64,000 bases of DNA from Nocardioides sp. NBC_00368. GTDB lineage: Bacteria > Actinomycetota > Actinomycetes > Propionibacteriales > Nocardioidaceae. Position numbers and translations under genes: made by a program. Numbering within the stretch: the first letter of the stretch is position 1; each line of letters starts with the position of its first letter. This document shows, piece after piece, positions 1-9,284 of this stretch. A model generated the notes under the pieces. It was given only the letters and a program-made list of their open reading frames with translations, did not search any database and was not told the origin of the DNA. The stretch covers positions 2,854,501 to 2,918,500 of the forward strand of contig NZ_CP107970.1 in assembly GCF_036090055.1 (NCBI RefSeq), read 5' to 3'.

Positions 1-1070
1 TCGCCCCGGGACTGACCCCGGAGATGGTGGCGGCGGTCAGCAAGATCATGCGCAACCAGGATCTGATCGCCGTCTCCGCCGCCGTGCAGGTGACGTCGGC
101 GTTCCGGACCACCATCGGCGGCCACGGAACCCTGGCCACGCGGCTGCAGCCCAACCATCCCACCGACGACCCTCGCGGCATCGCCGCGGCGGTGCTCGAC
201 GGGCTGCTGCTGGGGTGCGGAGACGCGGTGATCGGGATCAACCCGGCCACCGACTCACCACAGGCCACCGCCGACCTGCTCCACCTGCTCGACTCGATCC
301 GCACCCGCTACGACATCCCGGCCCAGTCCTGCGTGCTGTCGCACATCACCACCACGCTCGGGCTGGTGGAGGCGGGAGCACCGGTGGATCTGGTGTTCCA
401 GTCCATCGCAGGCACCGAAGGCGCCAACGCCGCGTTCGGGGTGAACCTCCAGCTGTTGCGCGAGGGCAACGAAGCCGTACGCAGCCTCGACCGCGGCACC
501 GTCGGCGACAACGTCATGTACCTGGAGACCGGGCAGGGTTCCGCACTCAGCTCGGGAGCCCACCTCGGTGTCGGCGGCGCACCGGTGGACCAGCAGACCC
601 TCGAGACCCGCGCCTATGCCGTGGCCCGCGACCTGCGGCCGCTGCTGATCAACACCGTCGTCGGGTTCATCGGCCCGGAATACCTCTACGACGGCAAGCA
701 GATCATCCGGGCCGGCCTGGAGGACCACTTCTGCGGCAAGCTGCTCGGCCTGCCGATGGGCGTGGACGTCTGCTACACCAACCACGCCGAGGCCGACCAG
801 AACGACATGGACAGCCTGCTGACGCTGCTGGCCGCGGCGCGGGTCCCGTTCGTCATCGCCGTCCCCGGAGCCGACGACGTGATGCTCGGCTACCAGAGCC
901 TCTCGTTCCACGACGTGCTGACCACCCGCCGCACGCTCGGCGTACGACCTGCCCCCGAGTTCGATGCCTGGCTTCGCAGGGTCGGCATCGTCGACGACGC
1001 CGGCAGGCTCGCCCCCTTCGACCCGGAGAGCTCGCCACTACGGTCGCTGGCCTCGGCGGTGGCGCCATGA
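1..1070 (+). CDS. eutB: Ethanolamine ammonia-lyase large subunit (3' part, 5' end outside window)
   Basis: This is the catalytic, adenosylcobalamin-dependent subunit that converts ethanolamine to acetaldehyde and ammonia. The open frame runs in from the left edge, so the true start is not visible. The first residues read as the conserved VSKIMRNQDL region, which lies well inside EutB. About 355 residues are present against about 450 for a full protein, so roughly the first fifth is missing. Further conserved stretches include NPATDSP, SHITTTLGLVEAGAP, FQSIAGTEGAN, ETGQGSALSS and GVDVCYTNHAEADQNDMD. The stop overlaps the eutC start by four bases (ATGA), so the two subunits are translationally coupled. 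Confidence 0.96.
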   Translation, partial: APGLTPEMVAAVSKIMRNQDLIAVSAAVQVTSAFRTTIGGHGTLATRLQPNHPTDDPRGIAAAVLDGLLLGCGDAVIGINPATDSPQATADLLHLLDSIRTRYDIPAQSCVLSHITTTLGLVEAGAPVDLVFQSIAGTEGANAAFGVNLQLLREGNEAVRSLDRGTVGDNVMYLETGQGSALSSGAHLGVGGAPVDQQTLETRAYAVARDLRPLLINTVVGFIGPEYLYDGKQIIRAGLEDHFCGKLLGLPMGVDVCYTNHAEADQNDMDSLLTLLAAARVPFVIAVPGADDVMLGYQSLSFHDVLTTRRTLGVRPAPEFDAWLRRVGIVDDAGRLAPFDPESSPLRSLASAVAP

Positions 1071-1870
1071 ACTCGAAGAACCCCGTGGGCCAGGACTTCT
1101 GGGACGAGCTACGCAGGACCACCCAGGCCCGGATCGGACTGGGCAGGGCCGGCACCGCGCTGCCCACCGAGCGGGTGCTCGAGCTGGCGGGCGCGCACGC
1201 CGCGGCGCGCGATGCCGTCCACATCCCGCTGGGCGTCGAGCGCCTGGCCGCGCAGGTCCGCGAGATCGGGATCGGCGAGCCGGTGCTGGCCACGAGCCGC
1301 GCCACCTCGCGCGAGGAGTACCTGCGCCGACCGGACCTCGGACGGCAACCGGCGCCCGACACCGACATCCCCGAGTCCGGCGCCGACATCGGCCTCGTCC
1401 TCGCCGACGGGCTCTCGCCGACCGCGCTCGACCGCCATGGAGCAGCCCTGCTCGCCGAGCTGGTGACCCGGCTGCGCGACCGCTACACGCTGGCGCCGCC
1501 CGTCATCGCGACGCAGGCGAGGGTGGGGCTGGGCGACCATCTCGGCGTGGCGGCCCGGGTACGCACGTTGCTCGTGATCATCGGAGAACGGCCCGGCCTG
1601 AGCGTCTCCGACAGCCTCGGCATCTACCTCACGCACCTGCCCCGGCCCGGTCGCACGGACGCCGACCGCAACTGCATCTCCAACATCCACCCGCCCGACG
1701 GGCTCGGGTACGCCAGGGCCGCTCAGGTGGCAGCGAGCCTCGTCGACGGCGCCCGCGCGCTGGGACGCTCGGGGGTCGACCTGAAGGACACCTCCCGAAC
1801 CGAGACGCTCGGGCCGCCTACCGGGTCAGCGCCCGGCACACCGCCGGCGCACAGCCCTCGTATGAGTTGA
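1067..1870 (+). CDS. eutC: Ethanolamine ammonia-lyase small subunit
   Basis: This is the partner subunit of EutB (267 aa; the family is usually about 270-295). The family pattern is clear: ARIGLGRAG near the N-terminus, then GADIGLVLADGLSPTA, LLVIIGERPGLS, SDSLGIYLTH and DADRNCISNIHPPDGL, which are the signature blocks around the cobalamin-binding interface. The start is set by the ATGA overlap with eutB. The last residues, rich in Pro, Ser and Gly, do not look conserved. They are encoded by DNA that also encodes the C-terminus of the convergent sulfatase (53-bp overlap), so the natural end of the gene may have been extended. No microcompartment genes are visible. Confidence 0.95.
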   Translation: MNSKNPVGQDFWDELRRTTQARIGLGRAGTALPTERVLELAGAHAAARDAVHIPLGVERLAAQVREIGIGEPVLATSRATSREEYLRRPDLGRQPAPDTDIPESGADIGLVLADGLSPTALDRHGAALLAELVTRLRDRYTLAPPVIATQARVGLGDHLGVAARVRTLLVIIGERPGLSVSDSLGIYLTHLPRPGRTDADRNCISNIHPPDGLGYARAAQVAASLVDGARALGRSGVDLKDTSRTETLGPPTGSAPGTPPAHSPRMS

Positions 1871-3572
1871 GCCGGCGCATCAGGTCGCGGGCGTAGGGCT
1901 TGGCGTGGTCCTCGGCGAAGACGTTGCGGTCCTCCCACGGCCGGTCGTAGCGGTAGAGCTCATAGGCGTAGTCGGTGCCCTTCCAGGACTTGTCCAGGTC
2001 GAACCGGACCAGCAGCCCCCGCGAGCCGCGCACCGCGATGTAGGACGGGATGATGTCGATGGTGCCGCCCGAGCCGCTGTCGAGGTCGACCTCGCCGGGG
2101 TGGGACCTGGCGTAGGTGTGCTCGAAAAAGGCGTATCGCCCGCCCGGCAGCCGCGGCCGGCTCAGCGTCTCCGCGAACGAGCTGCCGGAGACGTACGCCG
2201 GGGTCGGGGCGCCGGCGATGTCGAGGAAGGTCGGCGCCAGGTCGATGTTGTTGACGAACTGGCTGCGCTTGCCGGGCACCACGCCCGGGCCGACGACGAC
2301 CAGCGGGACACGGGTGTCGGAGTCGTACGGAGCGCCCTTGCCGCCGTTGAGCTGGTGCTGGCCGAGGTGGAAGCCGTTGTCCGAGGTCAGCACGATGTAG
2401 GTGTCGTCGCCGGCGGCCTTACGGACCTGGGTGATCATCCGGTCGATCGACTGCACCATGCGGGCGCGGTCGCGGTACTGGCTCAGCGCCGTCTCGTCGC
2501 TCAGCGAGATCTTGTTGGTGCGCCAGGCGGGAGCCTGCGACGTACGTCCGGCGCGGCCGAGGTAGGTGGGCGCGTTGTCCGAGCGGTCGTCGCCGTAGCC
2601 GGCGAGGTCCTCGAGCGTCAGGTCGGCACAGGCGACCCGGCCGCAGTTGCCGCCCGCGGGGTCGCCGGCGGGCGCCTGGTCGGCGAACGCGGGCGGGAAC
2701 CAGGTGTCCAGGCCCGGGTAGTGGTGACCGAGCCGGGAGTGCGGCCCGTAGGCGGCGATCTCGAGGAAGTAGGGGTTCTCGTCGTCGCGGTGCTTCTCGA
2801 TGAAGTCAAGGGCGTAGTCGCGGGTGACGTTGGCGGCGTACGCAGCGTCCTTGCGCTCCACGGAGGCGTTCTGCGCGGGCTGCGGGTGGTTGCGCAGCCG
2901 CACCGCGCCGTCCTCGTCGAGGCGATGTATCGAGCTTGTCGAGATGAAGGTGCTCTGGTAGCCCCAGCCGCCGTACGCACCGCCGAGGAGCGCGTTCCAG
3001 GAGTCCCAGCCCGGCACCTTGGGCGGCGGGACCAGCTTGCCGTCGGAGCCGCGGGTGGCCTCGTAGGCGTTGATGTACTTCCCCACGAACCCGGTCGTGT
3101 AGCCGGCCTCCTGCAGCCCGATGCTGAACTGCTTCTCCAGGTTGCCGTAGCGCTGGAACGCCGACCAGCCGCCGACCGGGTGCTCCGGATCGTTCTGGGT
3201 GTTGGTGAGGACCTTGGTGTGGTGAGGCGTCTGCCCGGTCAGCAGCGCGGCACGCGAGGGGCAGCACAGCGAGTCGATGACGAAGGAGTTCTGGTAGGTC
3301 GCTCCCTCCGCGGCCATCCGGGTCGCCTCCGGCATCGTGCGGAGCAGCTCCAGGGAGAAGTCGTCCATCAGGATGAGGACGATGTTGGGGCGCTCGTCGG
3401 TCGTGGCGGCGAGCTCCGCCGCTTCCTCGACCGGCGCGACCGGAGCGGCCGACGGGTCGGCAGCGGCGGAGCCGGCGGCGAGCGTCCTCGGACCGATGAC
3501 GAGGAGCCCCCCGACGAGCGCCACGGCCGCCACGATCGCGGCACCCAGCAGTAGGCTCCACTTCGGCTTCAT
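1818..3572 (-). CDS. Exported sulfatase (formylglycine type)
   Basis: A 584-residue type I sulfatase, predicted to hydrolyse sulfate esters outside the membrane. Residues 7-35 form a hydrophobic signal or anchor segment followed by a low-complexity Ala/Pro linker. The domain starts at about residue 61 with RPNIVLILMDD (metal-binding Asp pair 70-71). The activation motif C-x-P-x-R is C103-C-P-S-R107 within SLCCPSRAALLTG; Cys103 would be converted to formylglycine. This spelling resembles N-acetylglucosamine-6-sulfatases, but substrate cannot be fixed from sequence. A later TSDNGFHLGQH block supplies more metal and active-site residues. A strong AAAGGAG ribosome site precedes the ATG. The 3' end overlaps eutC on the other strand. 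Confidence 0.93.
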   Translation of the reverse strand: MKPKWSLLLGAAIVAAVALVGGLLVIGPRTLAAGSAAADPSAAPVAPVEEAAELAATTDERPNIVLILMDDFSLELLRTMPEATRMAAEGATYQNSFVIDSLCCPSRAALLTGQTPHHTKVLTNTQNDPEHPVGGWSAFQRYGNLEKQFSIGLQEAGYTTGFVGKYINAYEATRGSDGKLVPPPKVPGWDSWNALLGGAYGGWGYQSTFISTSSIHRLDEDGAVRLRNHPQPAQNASVERKDAAYAANVTRDYALDFIEKHRDDENPYFLEIAAYGPHSRLGHHYPGLDTWFPPAFADQAPAGDPAGGNCGRVACADLTLEDLAGYGDDRSDNAPTYLGRAGRTSQAPAWRTNKISLSDETALSQYRDRARMVQSIDRMITQVRKAAGDDTYIVLTSDNGFHLGQHQLNGGKGAPYDSDTRVPLVVVGPGVVPGKRSQFVNNIDLAPTFLDIAGAPTPAYVSGSSFAETLSRPRLPGGRYAFFEHTYARSHPGEVDLDSGSGGTIDIIPSYIAVRGSRGLLVRFDLDKSWKGTDYAYELYRYDRPWEDRNVFAEDHAKPYARDLMRRLNSYEGCAPAVCRALTR

Positions 3573-3588
3573 CCCGAGTCTCCTTTGT

Positions 3589-3610
3589 CTACTATGTAAC
3601 TACACAATAG
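3589..3610. promoter_or_regulatory. Interrupted palindrome upstream of the sulfatase
   Basis: A 22-bp imperfect dyad with TGTA-N2-TACA at its core and CTA/TAG at the ends lies 16-37 bp upstream of the sulfatase ATG. It is AT-rich against a GC-rich background and is placed where a repressor would block the promoter. The half-sites recall GntR- or BlaI-type operators, but no such regulator gene is adjacent, so the binding protein is unknown. Confidence 0.45.
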
Positions 3611-3690
3611 CGTGTTCAGGCGAGGTTAGTGCCTGAACTCCAGGCACGACAAAATCGGTCCGCGGAGCGGACCATCCCGAGGGGTGTTGC

Positions 3691-4386
3691 TCAGTGCATC
3701 CCGTGGGGCGGGAGCTCGTGCGGCGGCGGCAGCCGCAGCTGCTTGGAGCCCTTGGGCTCCTTCAGCGGCTTCCGGATGACGGTGACGCCACCCATCAGCG
3801 CCAGCCCCTTCACCCGCAGCACCGGACCGCCGGTCGGCTCGATCCCGCGAGGACCGACGTAGCCGCCCATGATCCCGACGCCCTGCATGACGACCTGGAC
3901 GTCGGGGCCGACGGTGATGTTGACCCCGCCCATGATGGCGTTGGCGTAGATCACGGTCTCCTGCGCGGAGAACTGCGCCTGACGCATGTCGAGGTCGGCG
4001 CCGCCCATCAGCGCGATCACGTTGCCGGTCGCCGGCACCGTCCAGACTCCGCGCCGGTCGACGCCGCTCATGATCGCGACGTAGAGCTGGCTCTCGATCG
4101 GGTTGTCGGCGAAGACCGCCGGGCTGCTCCCGGTCGCGGGCAACGTCTGCGGAACCGGCGGAGCGGGGGTGCCCGCTGCCGGCAGGTCGACCGTGATCGG
4201 GATCAGGTCGGCGTACGTCTTGGCCTTGAAGGTCGCCTCGAGGCGGTCGTCGAGCTCGTCGATCTCCAGGCGTCCCTCGCCCGCGGCCTCGCGCAGGATG
4301 TCGGCCACCTTGTGGCGGTCGGCATCGCTGATCCGGAGATTCGGATCAGGATTCTGGCCGCGAAATGGCTCGGGGGTCGTTCCCAT
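3691..4386 (-). CDS. DUF1707 / LiaF-like C-terminal domain protein (copy 1)
   Basis: A 231-residue protein with two recognisable parts. Residues 17-69 are a DUF1707 domain (LRISDADRHKVADILREAAG, then RLEIDELDDRLE and KAKTYADL), common in actinobacteria and usually N-terminal. After a Pro/Ala-rich linker, the C-terminal half is a repetitive beta-rich domain with recurring MGG turns (IMGGVNITV, GIMGGYVG, LALMGGVTV), similar to the C-terminal part of LiaF-type cell-envelope stress proteins. No membrane segment is seen. An ATG 14 codons upstream exists, but this start places the protein at MGTTPEPF, matching its neighbour. It is a tandem paralogue of the next gene. Function unknown. Confidence 0.85.
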   Translation of the reverse strand: MGTTPEPFRGQNPDPNLRISDADRHKVADILREAAGEGRLEIDELDDRLEATFKAKTYADLIPITVDLPAAGTPAPPVPQTLPATGSSPAVFADNPIESQLYVAIMSGVDRRGVWTVPATGNVIALMGGADLDMRQAQFSAQETVIYANAIMGGVNITVGPDVQVVMQGVGIMGGYVGPRGIEPTGGPVLRVKGLALMGGVTVIRKPLKEPKGSKQLRLPPPHELPPHGMH

Positions 4387-4442
4387 GGGGCGAATCGTAG
4401 TGGGGGCATCGAGCCTGTGCCTCAACAATCCCCCTACCGCAT

Positions 4443-5114
4443 TTACTCAAGGCCGAGATGCTGCTTCAGCGTGCGCTTCGGACCCCGGGGACCCCGGCGC
4501 TTGACGGTCACGTCGCCCAGCACCGCCAGGCCCCGCACCCGCACCACCGGCGAGTCCGCGGAGAGCACCTCGGGCACCTTCGCGGACGGCTCCTTGAAGT
4601 CACCGAGCACGCCGTTGCCCTCGACGATCACGTGCACGTGCGGCGGCACGGTGACCTTCACGCTGCCCAGGACCGAGGTGGCGTTGATGACGACCTCGCG
4701 GGCCGAGTAGTGCGCCTCGCGCAGGTCGATGTCGGCGTCGCCCAGGACCGCGTTGACCGAGAGGTGCTGCGGGACCACCCACACCCCCTTGCGCTCGACG
4801 TTGCTCAGGAACGCGCTGGCGCTGTCGGACGCCTCGCCCTGGCCGTAGACAACAGGCACCGCGGATGCGGTGGGCGCGGCGGGTGGCGGCACGGGCGGCT
4901 GCCCCGCGACCGGGAGGTCCTGCGTGATCGGCTCCAGATCGGCGTACGTCTTGGCCTTGTAGGTCTCCTCGAGCCGCTCCTCGAGCTCGTCGATGTCGAG
5001 CCGGCCCTCCCCCGCCGCCTCGCGCAGGATGTCGGCGACCGCGTGACGGTCGGCGTCGCTGACCCGGAGGTCGGCGCGGCGAGGCTGGCCGGGGTGCGGT
5101 TCGGGGAGTCCCAT
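4443..5114 (-). CDS. DUF1707 / LiaF-like C-terminal domain protein (copy 2)
   Basis: A 223-residue paralogue of the gene just downstream, with the same plan: DUF1707 at about residues 16-68 (LRVSDADRHAVADILREAAG, LDIDELEERLEE, KAKTYADL), a Pro/Ala linker, and a beta-rich C-terminal half with repeated small-hydrophobic turns (VLGDADID, VLGSVKVTV, GVLGDFKEP, AVLGDVTVK). Where copy 1 has MGG turns this copy has LGD or LGS, so the duplicates have diverged at the repeat core. The chosen ATG (MGLPEPHPG) aligns with copy 1; an upstream in-frame ATG would add ten residues. The two genes are 56 bp apart and probably co-transcribed. No experimentally known role is recognised. Confidence 0.85.
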   Translation of the reverse strand: MGLPEPHPGQPRRADLRVSDADRHAVADILREAAGEGRLDIDELEERLEETYKAKTYADLEPITQDLPVAGQPPVPPPAAPTASAVPVVYGQGEASDSASAFLSNVERKGVWVVPQHLSVNAVLGDADIDLREAHYSAREVVINATSVLGSVKVTVPPHVHVIVEGNGVLGDFKEPSAKVPEVLSADSPVVRVRGLAVLGDVTVKRRGPRGPKRTLKQHLGLE

Positions 5115-5202
5115 GACCCGTGATGCTATCGGCGTACGCCGCATCCGTCTCTCAGGTTGAACCCTGATCCTTTACCCGGGCGCCACACTGACCAGAAGGT
5201 GC

Positions 5203-5225
5203 GTACCCCAGTAATTAGTGGGTAC
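5203..5225. promoter_or_regulatory. GTACCC-N11-GGGTAC inverted repeat upstream of the imine-reductase-like gene
   Basis: Perfect 6-bp arms separated by 11 AT-rich bases, 28 bp before the downstream ATG. GTAC-type half-sites with this spacing resemble operators of small winged-helix regulators such as HxlR-family proteins. No regulator gene is adjacent in the window. Confidence 0.45.
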
Positions 5226-5252
5226 TCCCGCGAGGCGACGACCTCCTCCAGC

Positions 5253-6152
5253 ATGGAGGACGTGTCAGAAACCATTCGAAACTCCACCCACACGAGCGAC
5301 ATCACCGTGCTCGGCCTCGGCGCGATGGGCAGCGCCCTGGCAGCCGCGCTGCTTAGCTCCGGCCGCTCCGTGACCGTCTGGAACCGCACCCCTGCCCGCG
5401 CCACGGATCTGGTGGACCGCGGCACCGACGCCGCCGGCTCGGTCCGCGAGGCGGTCCTGGCGAGCCCCGTCGTGATCGCCTGCCTGCTCAAGCACGCCTC
5501 GGTCGAGGAGACGCTCGCTCCGGTCGCCGACGAGCTCCGCGGCCGCACCCTGGTCAACGTCACGACCACGTCGCCGAACGAGGCCCGTGCGCTCGCCGCC
5601 TGGGCGGCCGAGCACGGTGTCGGCTACCTCGACGGCGCCATCATGGCCGTGCCCGCGATGATCGGGTCCCGCGCGGGCCAGATCTTCTACAGCGGCTCGC
5701 GGGCGGCGTACGACACCCTCCTGCCGACGCTCGACGTCTGGGCCACCAGCGAGTACCACGGCGAGGACGCCGGCCGGGCCTCGCTGGTGGACCTGGCGAT
5801 GCTGTCGGGGATGTACCAGATGTTCACGGGCTTCTTCCACGGTGCCGCGATGGTCGCGTCCATGGGGATGAGCGCGGCCGACTTCGCCGCTCGGCAGGCG
5901 CCCTTCCTGGCCGCGATGACCGAGGGGCTCGACGGCTACGCGAAGGTCATCGACGGTGGCGACTACACCGTCGCGGGCCAGCAGAGCCTGGAGTTCTCCG
6001 ACCTCGCCCACATCGTGCGGGCCAGCGAGGAGGAGGGGGTCGACCCCTCCCCCATCGCCGCCGTCCAGGCACTGATCAGCGGACAGATCGCTGCAGGGCA
6101 CGGATCGGAGGCACTCGCGAGGGTCTACGAGAGCCTGCGGTCGGGCTCGTAG
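5253..6152 (+). CDS. NAD(P)-dependent beta-hydroxyacid dehydrogenase / imine-reductase-like enzyme
   Basis: A 299-residue two-domain oxidoreductase. The N-terminal Rossmann fold carries G21-L-G-A-M-G26 after a hydrophobic strand (DITVLGLGAMGSALA), then VWNRTPARA, which is typical for NADP binding through the Arg after the second strand. The block LVNVTTTSPNEARALAAWA and the helical C-terminal half (LVDLAMLSGMYQMFTGFFHGAAM) fit the 6-phosphogluconate-dehydrogenase-like superfamily, close to imine reductases. In true hydroxyacid dehydrogenases a Lys lies in the C-terminal domain; here that position is occupied by the DLAML stretch, as in imine reductases, so reduction of a C=N substrate is the better guess. 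The start at MEDVSET is uncertain because no clear ribosome site precedes it. Confidence 0.8.
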   Translation: MEDVSETIRNSTHTSDITVLGLGAMGSALAAALLSSGRSVTVWNRTPARATDLVDRGTDAAGSVREAVLASPVVIACLLKHASVEETLAPVADELRGRTLVNVTTTSPNEARALAAWAAEHGVGYLDGAIMAVPAMIGSRAGQIFYSGSRAAYDTLLPTLDVWATSEYHGEDAGRASLVDLAMLSGMYQMFTGFFHGAAMVASMGMSAADFAARQAPFLAAMTEGLDGYAKVIDGGDYTVAGQQSLEFSDLAHIVRASEEEGVDPSPIAAVQALISGQIAAGHGSEALARVYESLRSGS

Positions 6153-6160
6153 CCGACCGC

Positions 6161-7845
<1,685 letters not shown>

Positions 7846-7849
<4 letters not shown>

Positions 7850-8655
7850 GCTGTCTCCTTGGTGCTTGTCGGGCTGGGCTGGTTCGTGGAGAGATGGGCG
7901 ATCGGGCCTCGACCGCGACCGAGGGTCCAGTGCCTGCTGGTGGCGAGCTGCCGGGTGACGTACGCCGCGGCCCGCTCGGCCGCGTCCCGCAGCGGAGCAC
8001 CGTGGGCGAGATGGGCGGCCAGGGCCGCGCTGTAGGTGCAGCCGGTGCCGTGGTCGTTGCTGGTGGGGACGGCGGGGTGGCTGATCGGGATGGCTGGCTT
8101 TCCCGGCTCGGCGAGCCAGTCGGTGCACTCGCCGGTGGCGGCCGGGTCACCTCCGGTGACGATCACCGCCGGCTTCAGCCCGGCCAGCTCCTCGGCCAGA
8201 TCCTCGGGTGCCCCGTCGTGTCCCGCCAGGGCTCGGGCCTCGTCGAGGTTGGGGGTGACGACGGTGGCGACGGGGAGCAGGTGGTCGAGGTAGGCGCGGC
8301 GTACGTCCTCGCCGCCCAGCACCGCTCCCGAGGTGGCGACGAGGACGGGGTCGACGACGAGGGGGCGGCCGGCGCAGAGGCGCGCGACGAGCACGACCGC
8401 CTCGGCGCTGCCGAGCATGCCGGTCTTCACCGCTGCGACCGGAAGATCGTCGAAGACGGCGTGGAGCTGCGCCTCGACGGTCGCGAACGGGATGGCGTGG
8501 ATGTCGCTGACGCCGGTCGTGTCCTGGGCGGTGACGGCGGTGATCACGCAGGCCCCGTGGACCCCGAGCGCGGCGAAGGTGGCCAGGTCGGCCGCCGTGC
8601 CCGCCGCTCCCCCGGAGTCGGTGCCGGCGATGGTGAGTGCGACCGGCGGGTTCAT
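7846..8655 (-). CDS. thiD: Hydroxymethylpyrimidine / phosphomethylpyrimidine kinase
   Basis: A 269-residue ribokinase-fold kinase that phosphorylates HMP and HMP-P to give HMP-PP for coupling with the thiazole. The N-terminus ALTIAGTDSGGAAGTAADL is the classic ThiD substrate-binding block, followed by HGACVITAVTAQDT, VKTGMLGSAEAV, VVDPVLVATSGA and the C-terminal NDHGTGCTYSAALAA, which contains the catalytic Asp and anion-hole Gly residues. ATGA overlaps at both ends couple it to thiE2 upstream and thiC downstream. Confidence 0.97.
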
Positions 8656-9284
8656 CGGGTCACCCCTGCGGCGAGGGCGGCGAGAAGGTCGCGCACGACC
8701 TGTCCCGGCTCGTCGGCCCGCATTACCGCGCCCATCACGGCGACCCCGTAGGCTCCCCCGGCGACCGCCTCGGCGGCGTTGTCCGGGGTGATCCCGCCGA
8801 GCGCGTAGGTCGGCAGCGGCAGGTCGGCGAACGTGGCCGGCCCCAGTGGCGGCCCGTAGCCGGGCTTGGACTCGGTCAGCGCGTAGGGGCTGAGCATCGC
8901 GTAGTCGAACCCGTCGATGGCCGCTCGGGCGACCTCGGTGGGGCTGTGGCAGCTCCGGCCGAGGTGTAACACGCTGTTACACCGACTATCCGGTCGTTCC
9001 GATGGGGCGCGTAGTCCTACGAACGACGTGTTACAGCTCGCGGAGGCGGAAAGATGCACCCCCACTGCAGCAGGCAGAGGTGTGCGGGCGGCGATGACGT
9101 TCAGACCGAGCGCGGCGAGCAGCTCGGCCAGCCTGGCTCGCTGCTCGATGGGCTCGTCGAGCTCACGGAGTACGACGTGGGTCAGTCCCGCCTCGGCGCA
9201 CTCGGCCAGGGTGGGGAGCAGTCCACGGCCGAGGCGCAGCTGGGAGCGGTCGGTGAGGACGAGCAGTCGCGGTAGGGCGGTCAT
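8652..9284 (-). CDS. Second thiamine-phosphate-synthase-family protein (ThiE/TenI) with a palindromic in-frame insert
   Basis: A 210-residue TIM-barrel protein of the ThiE/TenI family. It shares LVLTDRSQL at the N-terminus, VGVHLSAS in the middle, GRSCHSPTEVARAAIDGFDYAMLSP and the C-terminal TYALGGITPDNAAEAVAGGA phosphate-binding block. It differs from the first ThiE of the operon in that the usual QxRxK pyrophosphate motif reads VLRELD, so it may be a TenI-type thiazole tautomerase rather than a synthase. Residues about 84-107, between GVHLSAS and LGRSCHS, are unlike the family in length and composition (two Cys-Asn pairs). They are encoded by a nested inverted repeat and look inserted. ATGA overlaps join it to thiG and thiD. 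Confidence 0.85.
   Translation of the reverse strand: MTALPRLLVLTDRSQLRLGRGLLPTLAECAEAGLTHVVLRELDEPIEQRARLAELLAALGLNVIAARTPLPAAVGVHLSASASCNTSFVGLRAPSERPDSRCNSVLHLGRSCHSPTEVARAAIDGFDYAMLSPYALTESKPGYGPPLGPATFADLPLPTYALGGITPDNAAEAVAGGAYGVAVMGAVMRADEPGQVVRDLLAALAAGVTR
8963..9035. repeat. Nested palindromic element inside thiE2 (element A)
   Basis: The outer arms are a perfect 9-bp inverted repeat, TGTAACACG (8965-8973) with CGTGTTACA (9027-9035). Inside lie a 7-bp pair, GTCGTTC (8993-8999) with GAACGAC (9021-9027), and CGTAG-TC-CTACG (9010-9021). The left end is also its own hairpin, GGTGTAACA-CGC-TGTTACACC (8963-8983). The block is locally less GC-rich than its surroundings and keeps the reading frame open. 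Confidence 0.85.

Noticed and set aside
1905..3554. Long plus-strand frame (549 codons) across the sulfatase gene
   Set aside because: It is antisense to a protein with complete sulfatase motifs; its translation is Val/Gly/Arg-rich, low-complexity, typical of shadow frames in high-GC DNA.
8963..9035. Interpretation of the thiE2 palindrome as a terminator or a transposon end
   Set aside because: It lies mid-gene with an open frame and no T-run, and no transposase or target-site duplication is visible in the window.
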